DNA of 64,000 nucleotides. Origin: Favolaschia claudopus. Taxonomy: Eukaryota; Basidiomycota; Agaricomycetes; Agaricales; Mycenaceae. The notes beneath the pieces are model-generated. The model saw only the letters and a list, made by a program, of their open reading frames with translations. It did not search any database and was not told the origin of the DNA. Of the stretch, positions 21,653-32,308 are shown piece by piece. The stretch is from assembly GCA_037176885.1 (NCBI GenBank), contig JAWWNJ010000010.1, forward strand, positions 1,302,001 through 1,366,000. The letters run 5' to 3'. How positions within the stretch are numbered: the first letter of the stretch is position 1; each line of letters begins with the position of its first letter. Made by a program: the position numbers and the translations under genes.

Positions 21653-24469
21653 ATGTCCTCGACGTTCTCATCTCCTCCACACTTTGACGACCCACTCGCT
21701 GCTCCCCGTCCTCATCGTGTAGATCCAGGGTTATCGCAAAATGTGTGTTTATTTCTACTATTATCGCTGTTGTGCTCATTGAGGTCACAGATTGCCCGCG
21801 ATCTCGACCGACTCAACCCCGCCATGAATCGACCGCCATCGACGTTGTCTAGCGACTGGTCTCCGTGGAATCTTCCTGGGAATGGTCCACCAGCAGCACG
21901 CACACCATCTCCTCTGCCGCCTGCTCGTCTGCCGTCTCCACCTCGCGACGGCTCCCTGACTCTCCCTTTGCCTTCTCTGCCTGCGCTTACTGCTGCTTTA
22001 CAAACCGTCACCTCCCCATCCCACGACCCAACGCTCCAACTCGCCTGGGCCCGCGACGTCTTGTTTCTCGTGGACCGCACTCCAGCTTTATCAACCTCCC
22101 CCCTCGCCCTCGCCGCCGCCCCCCTCATCCTCAAACTTGCCGACGCCAAAATCCCCGAAGCCATCTACCTCCGCGCCACCTTCGCCGCCGCCGGCACCTA
22201 CCCCAACCTCCTCCTCGCGAATCCTCGGGCCGCCTTCCGCGACTTCGAAGCCGCCGCCCGCGCCGGCCACGCCCCCGCCTGGTTCCGCCTCGCCCGCGAC
22301 TACGAGGCCTTCAACGACGCACCCCACGCAATCGACTGCCTCAACCGCGGCGCCAAGGCCCGCGACCCTGCTGCCCTCCATCGCCTCGGCACAGCTCATC
22401 TCTTAGGCCAACTCAATCTCGACGTCAATCCCACGACGGCTTTACCGTATTTACACCAAGCCGCAACGCGGGCCACTTTACAGTGTCCCCAGCCCGCCTA
22501 CGTCTTCGCCCTCATCCTCCTCGGCGAGTTCACCACCCCCGTCGCCGCGCCCCTCCTCCAACCTTTCTTGCCGCCCGGACAATCGAAGGAGGCGTACGCC
22601 CGCGCGTTACTCGAACGCGCCGCCGCACTGCACTTCGCCCCAGCACAATACAAGCTCGGCCACGCCTTCGAGTTCGCCGTCCCCGCCTCCGCCTTCCCCT
22701 TCGACCCCCTGCTCTCCGTGCAGTGGTACAGCCTCGCCAGCCAGGCCGGCGAGGCAGAGGCCGATATGGCGCTCAGCAAGTGGTTTTTGTGTGGTGCCGA
22801 GGGCGCGTTCGACAAGGACGAGAGTCTGGCGAGGACGTTTGCGGGGAAGGCCGCTGCGAAGGGGCTGGCGTCGGGCGAGTTTGCGATGGGGTATTATAGT
22901 GAGGTTGGGATTGGGGGGAGGTGAGTGTCGATTTCGCGTTTTCTTCAGAGCTGGGTGGTTTGGTTTGGTTAGAGGTGGAAGTGGGTCCGTTGACGTGGGC
23001 AAACGGCGAACGCTCACCGTGCATCCGAGGATTCAAGCGCTCGAGGCGCTACCCGGGTCCTGTCTCTCAATCATTTGATTCTCCCTTCCTCCTCTCTTTC
23101 ATCTCGTAACAGCTAAGGCTGATCTCTTTCTACAGCCTCGACCTAACAGAAGCCCGCTCGTGGTACGAAAAAGCCTCGGCGCATGGGAACGCGGACGCGG
23201 TGGAGAGGCTGAAGGCGTTGGCGCAGAGCGTGCCGCAGGTGAGTGTTGTTTCGTCTTTTCCTTCATTCTTCGATCATTCGGTTTCCCTTTTCTTTTTCTA
23301 TCCTTCGATTCTTCGCTTTCTTTTTACTCTATGACCCCGATGCTGATATCTTCTCTTGAACAGGCGCTGAGTCGGACGGAACACGACGCGCTGACGGGGG
23401 ATAAGCTCGTGCGGAAGCGGACGCAGGCGCGGATGAGGAGTGATCGGGAGGGGGGTGGTGGGGGTGGGAGGTGAGTGTTTTGTTTGTTTGGCGGTTGGCT
23501 TGTTGGTTGGGTGAATGCGAGAAGCGGGCGTCGGACGAACGAACGCTGCTCTCGTTCCTCTCTCATATCCATGTGTATGTGTTCTTCGAAGGGAATGGGA
23601 CCACACCAAATCCCACCACCTCGAACGGCGCACTCTTTCTTCTCTCTTTTCTTTTCTTCTTCCTTCTTTGACGAACAAACGCTAACAACGAAAACAACAG
23701 CGACTTCGCAGACGAACCCGGCTCCTACGTGAACCCTCACCCGGATCCATACGGCGCCAACCCAATGGACCCATACGGCGTACGGAGAGCGGATCCCTAT
23801 GGCGTCGGCGCTGCTGGCGTTAGCGCCTCTCCTCCGCGGATTGGCGGTGGCGCGCCTCCGATGGGCGCAGGTGGCCGAGCCACCGCCCCACCGTCATCCT
23901 ACCGCGGCGGCGGCCCCGGCGGTCAACAAGAGAGGCGGACACGGGTGATGGAGCTCGCAAGAAAGAGCTCGATGGCGGAGTCCGATCCGCAGGGACATTA
24001 TCGGACACAAAGTGCTGGTGGGTTCGATTATCGTATGGGGGCGCCGCAGCCACGCGGGGGTGCACCACCGCAGCAGCAACGAGGCGGTGCGCCGCCTCAG
24101 CAGATGCAGAGGCCGCCGAGGGAGGGGAGTATGACGGGGGTGGGGCCGCGGCCTGGAGGGGGAGGGGGAGGGAGGGGAGGGTATGCGTTGAGTGATACGG
24201 GGAGTCGGCCGGGGAGTGTTGCGGGGAGTGTAGGGAGTGGGGTGAGCGGGGGGACCGGGATGGGTGGGAGGGCGGCGGGGACGCCGCCGTTGAGGAGGCC
24301 TGGGGCGGGGACGCCTGCGAATGCTGGGGGTGCAGCAGGAGGAGGGGGAGGGGGAGGAGGGGCGCCGTTGGGGAGTGTGAGTTCGCATCCTGGGACGGGG
24401 CCGGCGACGTTTGCGGAGATGGGGTTCACGGGGGCGAAGGCGGAGGATAAGGAGTGTGTTGTTATGTGA
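21653..24469 (+). CDS. Skt5/Chs4-like chitin synthase activator (Sel1 repeats, CAAX box)
   Basis: Five exons. A Pro/Ser-rich N-terminus is followed by a series of Sel1/TPR-like repeats: AIYLRATFAAAGTYPNLLLA, GHAPAWFRLARDYEAFND, DPAALHRLGTAHLLGQ, FAPAQYKLGHAFEFA, GEAEADMALSKWFLCGAEG, LASGEFAMGYYSEVGIGG and DLTEARSWYEKASAHGNADA. The C-terminal third is Gly/Pro/Gln-rich with PYG repeats and ends CVVM, a CaaX prenylation signal. This architecture is that of yeast Skt5/Chs4, which anchors and activates chitin synthase III at the bud neck or growing tip through farnesylation. The exon joins (SQN-IARDL, IGG-SLDL, VPQ-ALSR, GGG-SDFADE) are in frame. The symbol SKT5/CHS4 applies to the family; which paralogue this is cannot be said. 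Confidence 0.85.
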
Positions 24470-25591
24470 GGAGAGGGAGGAGGAAAGGACGGAGACGATG
24501 AGACGATGAACTTGGCGCCGGGTGTGGTTAGGTTGTAGGAACGCACAAGGACGCGAACTCGATACACAACACGATACCGCGCGAAGCGCACGACACCGGA
24601 TTATCTGGTCACCAGGCCGCGACACCCTCCACGCATTCCATCCTCGCTGACCGATGGATGACCTTTTTCGCTTTGACTTTTACGCATATTATTTAACGCT
24701 TCTTCTTCTTTTTCGATTGTTCGACAACCCCCTTGTACACTCTTGCTTACTTATTCATTCGCGGATACCTACATACTTGCTCGCTATTTACTCCGACGCC
24801 CCACGACCAACATGATACACACATCATCCTTACAATACAATGCAATTCACACTAGATCGTTTCTGCTTTTCATCCGATTTTTTTTTCTTGCTTTCTTGTA
24901 TGTAGATGAACCATTCGCCACACCTACCAGAGTCAGAAGTATTTAACCAATTGTACATATGGACCCATAGAGATAAACAGGACGGACGGACAAATTTGGA
25001 AATACGCCTGCGCTTTTGGTTTGATCGTGTGGTGTTTTGCAGAGGGGGGTTGGAGGGGAGTGGGGATTTCATAGGGGACGGGCCGGGTTTTTGGAGAGGG
25101 ATGAAGGGAGGAACGAGACAGACGAACTAGGGATTCGGGTGCCAAGCGTAGGTTCGTCTGACGACTGTTCTTTTTGTCATTCAGCGAGTATGAGCGGTGG
25201 GCGTATCGGTCGGTGAGTTTTGTATGTTTTAGCTACTCGAAGGACTTGGAGGATTTCTCTTGCGGATTGCCCGCGAGTTGTTGGTTTCTGCTCGAGAACT
25301 GAGTCCGGGTATAAGTAGGGGATCGGATGGATTGGATCATTGGTTGGGACAGTGAAATCGGCCTCCCGTAAATTTGAAGTTGCTGGGGGTATTCTTAGCG
25401 AAGCAGGTGCGTAGGCGACAGTTCTTCGATTATCGGTGGACGCGTTCGGGGATTAATATTGTGACAGGGGGCATGTGATGTGACGACTCGTGTGCCAACT
25501 AGCCGACGTGACTTGACCGCAACCACATCTCGACAGACCAGGATTCCAAGTTTGCCACCATCCGTCACCCTCAAAAATCCTCTCGAATATT
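24470..25591. other. Intergenic, 3' of Skt5-like gene and promoter of orphan B'
   Basis: About 1.1 kb without a supported gene. It contains one copy of the repeated GCATGTGATGTGAC motif at about 25471, about 100 bp before the B' start. Confidence 0.5.
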
Positions 25592-26393
25592 ATGGCGAAA
25601 AGGTAAGTCATCCGTTCCTGAATTTGACTTGGTGATTACACAACTCATTCCAGATTTCCCGCAACTTTGCCACTCGACCGACCTCCGATGGCGCACGGAA
25701 CACTTGACGAGGGTCACCCAACCCCACGCTATGTATTGGCCTGGGTCTGCAACGATCGCACTCTCTTCACCAACCTCGGAGACGGAGTACCTGGCGCTGT
25801 AAGCCGTTGTAATATATCAAACACGGTGAAGAAGAGATGGTGGGCGGATCCAAGGACAAAGGAGTACGTCCTTCCTGTTCTCTTTCTACGTTGTATACTC
25901 AGCGAAGACTCCTTACAGTGTCGTTCTGGAGCCGCTTGTATATCCGGCGCCTATTAGTGGCAGCGACTCGGACTACTCGTACTACCTCATTGCGATGTAC
26001 AACATCACAGCGTCGGACCATGTCAATCGCTCTCTGAATGCCTTCCCCGGTGGAGATCCCGGAATTCAAGCTGCAAGAGAGGCCTTCGCGATGCACCTGT
26101 CTCCCGAGCTTGAGGAAACGTTAAAGTGGTATCGATGGCCCTTGGTGCGCCTTCGCAAGAAGCCGCTCAGAAAGCAAGAGAAGGAGCAGCAGCTGAAAAA
26201 GCCAGAGGGGGATAAGGACTCGGATGAGGGACAGGAGAAGGCGGGTGAGGAACAACAACAATCGCAAGAAGCTAGCGCACCCTGGTTTCTAGATCCAAAG
26301 GAACATGGAAACGCGATGGAAGCAAGGCGAACTGACTGCCGCTCAGATAACTTTCCTCACCGCCGACAAATCTCTGGTTATTGCTCTGCTTGA
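25592..26393 (+). CDS. Orphan family protein B' (231 aa), C-terminally shortened
   Basis: Three exons (25592-25602, 25654-25863, 25919-26393) join to 231 residues. The N-terminus MAKRFPATLPLDRPPMAHGT and the blocks RYVLAWVCNDRTLFTNLGDG, VKKRWWADPRTKE, SDYSYYLIAMYNITASDHVN, INRSL/VNRSLNAFPGGDPGIQAAR and LKWYRWPLVRLRKK match B closely. The similarity to B ends abruptly after the Glu/Gln run EKAGEEQQQSQE (about 26270). The remaining 40 residues (from ASAPWFLDPKEH) have no counterpart, and the coiled coil found in B is missing. The break lies about 300 bp before the edge of the inverted duplication arm carrying A', so loss of the 3' part may have accompanied that rearrangement. It may be a functional short form or a truncated pseudogene. 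Confidence 0.62.
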
Positions 26394-26632
26394 ACGTGGA
26401 ACAGGGCGTGAGATTCGGGTTCCGCTTCAAGTTGTGTTTCAATGTAGTCTTCTGTTGTCGTCTAATCATGAAGAGGAAGAGCAAAACAATGGAAGATTTC
26501 CAAGTTGCTATTTGGGTAATGGGTATAAGTCCGGTTTTGAGCAAGTTAAATTTAAAGTTTCAAGAATCACATCAATCGAACCCGCCGAACGGCTGTCAAA
26601 ATCAACGAAATTGTCACTTATCATCAACCGCC

Positions 26633-27333
26633 ATGACCAACGAGACCACCCAGTTGTCGAATGAGCGCATTGTTCGGTGACCGGAAATCTTCGTATTGCG
26701 AGAGTTTAAGTTTGAATCTTACTCGCCTTGTTTGCAGATTTCCTCGTCGGCTTCCCACCAACAACCCCCCACCTCTGAAAGGAATGCCTCTAAACGACCG
26801 CCCGGCGCCACTTTACGCCCTTGCTTGGGTCTGCAGTCATTCCAAGCTCTACAAAAATCTTAGTGTGGGGGAAAGCGAACCCGTGAACTCCTCCGATCAC
26901 ACCGACGTGGTGTCGAAGAAGTGGCGTCAGGTTCGGGATCCTGACTGCAAGTGCGCTTTCAAAGACTTTCTCATGCTCGTCAGCTTGAAAGAATGATTCC
27001 CTCTCCAGATATGTACCTAGACCAATCCCATTCCCTGGCCCAGACGGGAAATTCTATCTTGTTGCATTCTTCAACGACGTCGACCCCGCTGCAAAGCACA
27101 CCTCGCGATCTATGAATGCGGCAAATGACCGGGCCATTTGCTCCGCAAAGATAGCGTTCGGCGTAGACCAGGATCCCTCACTTGATTCGACTCTTGCGTG
27201 GTATCGATGGCCTTTAACATGGGTCTATTATGAGAGGATGGAGCGCAAGAAAGCTAGATGGGTGGCAAAGGGCAGAGATATCACGGAAATGGATGGTGGT
27301 TTTAGTGACTCAGAGTCGGAGACGGAGTGCTGA
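26633..27333 (+). CDS. Orphan family protein A' (193 aa)
   Basis: Three exons (26633-26676, 26738-26950, 27009-27333) encode 193 residues starting MTNETTQLSNERIVRFPRRL. It has the same genomic span (701 bp) and exon structure as orphan A. Blocks: YALAWVCSHSKLYKNLSVGE, VVSKKWRQVRDPDCK, YVPRPIPFPGPDGKFYLVAF, SRSMNAANDRAICSAKIAFG, LDSTLAWYRWPLTWVYYERM and the acidic end SDSESETEC. It retains the WYRWPL block shared with B and B', whereas A has WYRLPL, so A' is closer to the family consensus there. Intron 1 is identical to that of A. No known domain, signal peptide or membrane helix. It sits tail-to-tail with tannase-family copy 2. Function unknown. Confidence 0.7.
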
Positions 27334-27755
27334 TTTACTCGTATCTTACCCGTATTGCTTGTTTCTTTCCATTCTACAATCTATCCGTATGTCGCGTCGT
27401 TTCCCAGCTGTCACATTGTGTAACGCGGCATGTGATGTGACCGCTCGTGTTGTAGGTCTCCAAGTCGCACCATGGTAGGCAGGATTCCTCAATTGTCACT
27501 CGGCGCTGATTTCCTCTCGGTGATCCAGCTACAGTTTTTCTCGAAGAAGAGTTATTTGCTAACATACTCTTGAAAACGGACGCTACCGTGACAACAGATA
27601 TGCCCGCTACCCTCGTACCCGGGCCTGCGGTGTACCTCTATTAGCATGAAGTGCTTTCTTGATTATCATTTCGGTGGACGAGGGTTAACTCTTCTGTTCG
27701 CCTACCCACAGAAGATATGATAAGCTCGTGCCTAAACGGCTTCGAACCCAAAACC
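27334..27755. other. Convergent spacer, A' and tannase copy 2
   Basis: About 420 bp between two stop codons. It carries a GCATGTGATGTGACCGCTCGTG motif near 27430, related to sites near 17590 and 25471. Nothing coding is seen. Confidence 0.5.
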
Positions 27756-29572
27756 CTACTCCTCACAACGGAAAGCCCCCTTCTCTGCGTCCCATACACT
27801 CCGGTGGGGATATCGACAATGAACCCTAGTGGCTATCCCGTCGTCTGCCGTGCCAATGATTGTGTCTGGCGCGATTCCACCCTCAACCCAATCAACCATC
27901 GCAAGAAGAATATTGTGCGAAGTATCATTAACTGCGTTGGACCCGCGCTTCACCTGTCTGCAAACGATTTGTCAGGTAATTCAGTGCTTGGTGGCCGAAT
28001 TAGAAAGGATATACCCAAAGCGCGTGGCTCCTGGACCGAAGATACAGTGACTCAGGCCGGGAACAAGGAACAGGCGGTAAAATTCGTCCAGAGAAGGCAT
28101 TTGCAGCGTACGTGAGATGAGGTCGTAAACGCGTTTGGAATTGCCCGAGGCAATGATCTGTTCAAAACGTGACGAAGAGATTGTTCAGGTTGCAAAATCA
28201 TGACAGAAGTTACGCACAGTATCCATACGTCCATGGAAGGTGAGGAACTTGCCTCCTCGATCGCGAAACGCCGACATATTGCCATCGAATGTCGCGATGC
28301 CGCCAGGATTGATTTTGTCCATGAGTTCAGCTTGCTTCAGTCCGTATTCGCGGAAATCGAAATCTGTGTCATTGAGAACGGCGTACTTTACCCATTCCTA
28401 GGTTGTCGAAATCGTCAGTCAACGAGACAGAAGTAATTCTTGGATCTAAATTTGACTTACACCGGAACGATCAGGAATCGTTCCAATAAAGGAATCCGCA
28501 GGGAATCCTTCTGCGCCTGGGTCGTAGCGGGGGAACAGCAATTTCCCGTCGCGACCATATATCGGTGAGTATATATTTCGAAGGGCTTCAATCTGAGCCT
28601 CTGCAAGGCACACCCCACCGAGTGTCGACTCGTTCCCAGCGCAGAGAAGAGATTCTGGACGGAAATCGCAACTATCCGGCTCGGTGATTATCCCGTCTTG
28701 AACCCCGTCGATGTCGTCGCACTGCCGCAACACCTCCTTGGCTACGACTTCCCATAGTTCCGGTGTTATGAATGCCGTCGAGGACTCGGGGTCGGGAGCA
28801 CCAATATACAGCGCAATCATATTTATCCAATGAACGAGATGGTTGAAATCTGTGGCCGGGGCGCCTGCCACGATGCCATCAAAATCATCGGGAAATTTGA
28901 GTGCTGCTTGTGTTCCCTGCCGTCCACCTGTAGAGCATCCGAGATAGTAAGACTTGCTGTGAGGACGTCCGTAGTATGCATCGACGATCTGTTTTCCGAC
29001 GACTGCTTCCACGTGGACCGCGCGGAAAGCAAAGTCGTTGATCACTTCGGGATGGCCAAGGAATGGCATACCACTCTGCCCGTCATGGCCGTTGTTTGTC
29101 CCAATGGAGGCAAAATGGAGGGATGACCCATAGTCAAGGTCGTCGTAGTCAATGCCTATGGAAATTTTCAAATTAAGTGTGTATGAGGTGGAGAAACCGC
29201 ATACGCACATCCGTTGAGGCCACCATTTCCAAGTCCTAAGAACCGTCCGTACCATTCGTCGGGAAGCCAGGCTTCTCCGTACACAACCGAACTTTCGGAG
29301 GTGTTGGTTAAGAATTGTACGCGACAGACTGAAACAGTCACATTGGCAATATCGGCGCATATTCCCAGCGTAGATACCTGAGAGCCTGCAGGCGCGTAGG
29401 AAACATCTAAAATGGTGGTATTTTCGATATTTAAACCGCTCGACCTCAGCGAAAGACACCTCGCGTCAGTTTCTGTCCCTTCCCTGTAGCTCTGAGTCAA
29501 CTTCGCAGAGAGCTCGAGACCCCGGGTGAAGAGCTTCGAAATCGATCCGAGATTGACGTCGTGGAGATACAT
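27756..29572 (-). CDS. Tannase/feruloyl esterase family protein, copy 2
   Basis: Minus-strand paralogue of copy 1 with the same exon layout. It starts MYLHDVNLGSISKLFTRGLE and carries WLPDEWYGRFLGLGNGGLNG, IDYDDLDYGSSLHFA, NNGHDG, YYLGCSTGGRQGTQAALKFP (Cys-Ser pair), FHGRMDT (Asp) and RVHCRYPHRSVWDAEKGAFR (His-Cys pair). The CS-D-HC catalytic residues are therefore intact. The lid region DDIDGVQDGIITEPDSCDF is conserved. The last 17 residues are the same as in copy 1. The N-terminus is less clearly a signal peptide than in the other copies, so the true start may lie in an upstream exon. It forms the far side of the inverted duplication with A'. Confidence 0.85.
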
Positions 29573-30608
29573 TTGTGTGGAAACCGATATCTGGTGGTGC
29601 CGGCGATGAATCGCCGTTTTCGCAGGCCCCAGAAATTTTCCAAGTACTCACTAGGCTCGGCCGCGAACTAGGTATGTAAAGCGCTACTCAATTCTCCAAG
29701 GGAGAGAGAAAGAGAGAGCCAGTCAGTCCCAGTTTAAAGTTCCACTTGCTGAAATTCCGAGATCAGAAATGGCGTCCGACTTGGATACTATGACCGTTGA
29801 GAGAGAGCAAGATTCAATGCAGCGAGAAAATTTGATGAATCATTTGATGGGATCCCCAAGTCAATAGCTCACGTAAGTTGAAGTTGGTCGGGCTTTTCGG
29901 ACATGTTCAAATTCTTTATCACAAGTTCCGACAGGATTTGAACAGGATCGTCCTTCGAACCTACCGAGTCGGAACTGGGTGTTCTTCCCGACTCCTCGAA
30001 TATATCGGCACACAACTTCTCAGTGAGTCGAAGAAATCTTGATTGCTATGCAGCTCGTAGGAGAATAAAATTATAGCTGAGTAAAGCTGGGTACTGCCTA
30101 ATGATCGCCTCTCAATAAAAAAAACATAGTAGAATTAAAGTCAAGAAAGGTAATCTGAGCTGCGCAGCAGTTCTCTTGCTACTGCTTACTGCTTGAGGTG
30201 ACGTGTTGCAATGAGATGCAGTTTATTCGTACGTTTACGACTGCGGTCCTTTTTTGGATTCAAACGAGCGCGGACAGAACTCAAGAGCCGATCCGAGTAT
30301 CGAGTGCTTGAGCAAAGTCATGTCTTCCCGAGGCAGCATCGAGCCCCTAAACGTAAAAAAGTCAAGTCATATGGGTCACTGCGAATCAAGCGACGAAACC
30401 TCATTCACAGTAAAGAGGTCTCGCTTTACAATGCGTCAGTTGTAGTCGGTTTCACTGTCGAAGAAAAAGGCGTAATCGAAGGTGGGCCATGGTCCGCGAG
30501 TAGATAACCGAAAGTCATCGAGCTGAAATCAGTAGCACGGCGGTGAGAGCGTGGCCAGATTGTTTAAGTTGTGTGTATGACCGTTCGCAAATTCCAGGTA
30601 GACACGTA
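29573..30608. other. Intergenic, promoter side of tannase copy 2
   Basis: About 1 kb without a supported gene. On the minus strand near 29895-29925 the stretch TTGAACATGTCCGAAAAGCC resembles TTTCAACATGTCCGAGATGC at 14487, upstream of copy 1, suggesting a remnant of a shared promoter. Confidence 0.45.
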
Positions 30609-31618
30609 TCACAACTCCTCATGCTCCACGGCTTTGGGTGTCCCGACTCGCTCATACAAGATGTCGGACCGCACAGTGCACTTCACTCCTCCAGTGACCT
30701 GATGAAACTTTAGTAGAGTCTTGTTTAATTTGGGCTTACTAATAGACACTTCAAACTCACCTCTTCACCAGTGTGATACAAGTCGTCGTGCTGAAATACC
30801 AGCACTCGACCGGGGATGGCCTCAACATCGGCGTACTTTGACGATGAATATCTTGCTATGAAACGGGTGGAGCCTCCTTGTGCAGGGACAAAACTTTCAT
30901 TCGAACCCGATGTGTCCGACGGTAGGTAGAATTGGAGGGTGTAGAAAGTCCTTTGCTTCGTTTTCCTGATTACAACCATATCAATGAGTGCTAACGCAGG
31001 TTTGAGATGCATGCGAACTTGTCGTGGTATGCTCCGTCGCAATGTCCTGTTCGAAGGCCAAAATAATGAGATTGGATATCGCATGAATTATATGAAAGGC
31101 TACCTCGAAAATATCCTCCTTCGGGGTATCGCAAAAACCGCAGCCTCTCATTGAGGCGGACCATGCGCCATTTTTGTAAAGCTTTTTCGCCACCTGGATA
31201 AGTCGGTCGCTCGATTTCTTCGATGTCTGTCAAATAAGGCTGCACTTTCTCAAAGATTTTTTGAGATAATTCAAACGAATCGTAGATGATGCGCTGCCCG
31301 TTACGATAGGAGGTGTCCGTGTATGCGTAGTCTCCCGCGTTGACTTGAGCGACTTCCCATGGTGCTGAACCCTCGGCTTCCGCAAGAATCGCAGTGAGCT
31401 CCGCTTGAGAGAAGAGATTATCCAACACAACAGCGTAACAGCCGTGATACTCGTCTAGGCCAGCAGCGTGAAAATCGATGCGACCGGAAGAAACGTAGCG
31501 TGGCGGAAGAGGCTCAGGAGCAGGCGGCGCACTGAAAGACTGGGAGGGGTTGTAACATAATCGAGCAAGCCATTTGGCATTGCAGACTCACCGACCGTCC
31601 AAAGATTCTGGAAAACAT
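30609..31618 (-). CDS. 2OG-Fe(II) oxygenase (prolyl 4-hydroxylase-like)
   Basis: Five exons. The N-terminus MFSRIFGRSSFSAPPAPEPL leads to YVSSGRIDFHAAGLDEYHGC and AVVLDNLFSQAELTAILAEA, the usual opening of fungal P4Hc-type dioxygenases. The iron ligands are visible: HxD in GHCDGAYHD and the distal His in DDLYHTGEEV. The 2OG-binding basic residue should be in the C-terminal strand (GVKCTVRSDILYER). Between them are FYTLQFYLPSDTSG and GGSTRFIARYSSS. Splice sites are all GT-AG, though one donor (GTTCGC) is weak. The enzyme would hydroxylate a protein or small substrate using 2-oxoglutarate, oxygen and Fe(II). No signal peptide is seen, so a cytosolic or nuclear site is likely. Substrate unknown. 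Confidence 0.82.
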
Positions 31619-32308
31619 ATCTAATAATAATATGAGCACTTGGGACAGAGAATGATGCTGTGGGGAAGAGCAACATCCTCCACCCCTTCTCGACTTTATG
31701 AATTGAAAGGCAATGCTGTGTGATAGTCGGTTCCGGCACGCTGGACTCTCTCGCTCGACTCAGGGGGCCAATCAAAGTACGTGTCGCAGAGCTGTATGTA
31801 CAGTCGTCAGCCTGTCGGCCCTGCCAGTGTCCATCCATACGTGGCACCACGTCGGTGCACACAGACTCCGGCGAAGTCCCAAATGACGAAAAGTGCGCAA
31901 GGAGGACGGAGCGGTCCATCCGTGAGTTTGCCGCGCTTTGGTGATAGAATACTAAGTACCTGTTTTTGAAGTTGGTTCAAGTCCATTGAATCTCGGAGTG
32001 AGAGACGTCTCAGACTGTCCCAGACCAGGTCAGACTCGGATCACCATCATGGCAATTTGATGCGCGGAAGTTACGTCACGCCGACTTGCGTGGACCGCGA
32101 TTGATCCGATGACACGCGATGTGACTTGTCGTGTTGCCGTTTTTTAAACTTGTTCTAAAGTTAAACTGAACCACCCGCTTACCCCCCAGCACCGTGTGCA
32201 AGGACGCATTATAACTCATTCCGTGCGGCTGGATCCTCCCGCTCGATGCATCTAACTCGGTTCGGCGTTTCACTGAACTATAACTCTACGTCTGTAAACA
32301 ACGTCTCA
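31619..32308. other. Intergenic, promoter of the oxygenase gene
   Basis: About 0.7 kb with no supported gene. A sequence related to the ATGTGAC...CGTGT motif (CGCGATGTGACTTGTCGTGT) is near 32110. Confidence 0.4.

Larger units (their letters stand above)
26573..29572. repeat. Right arm of a 3-kb inverted segmental duplication
   Basis: Mirror of the left arm at 14654-17565, holding orphan A' (+) and tannase-family copy 2 (-). The homology edge upstream of A' is at about 26573, where the sequence stops matching the reverse complement of 17565. A' coding exons have patches of difference from A, while the first intron and promoter are identical or nearly so. Confidence 0.7.

Noticed and set aside
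20601..21788. Long 395-residue minus-strand frame
   Set aside because: Ser/Pro/Arg/Leu low complexity produced by the purine-rich opposite strand; no domain, no homology texture, and it overlaps the expected Skt5-like promoter.
23894..24625. Long minus-strand frames opposite the Gly-rich end of the Skt5-like gene
   Set aside because: Pro/Arg-rich shadow of a GGX-repeat coding sequence on the plus strand.
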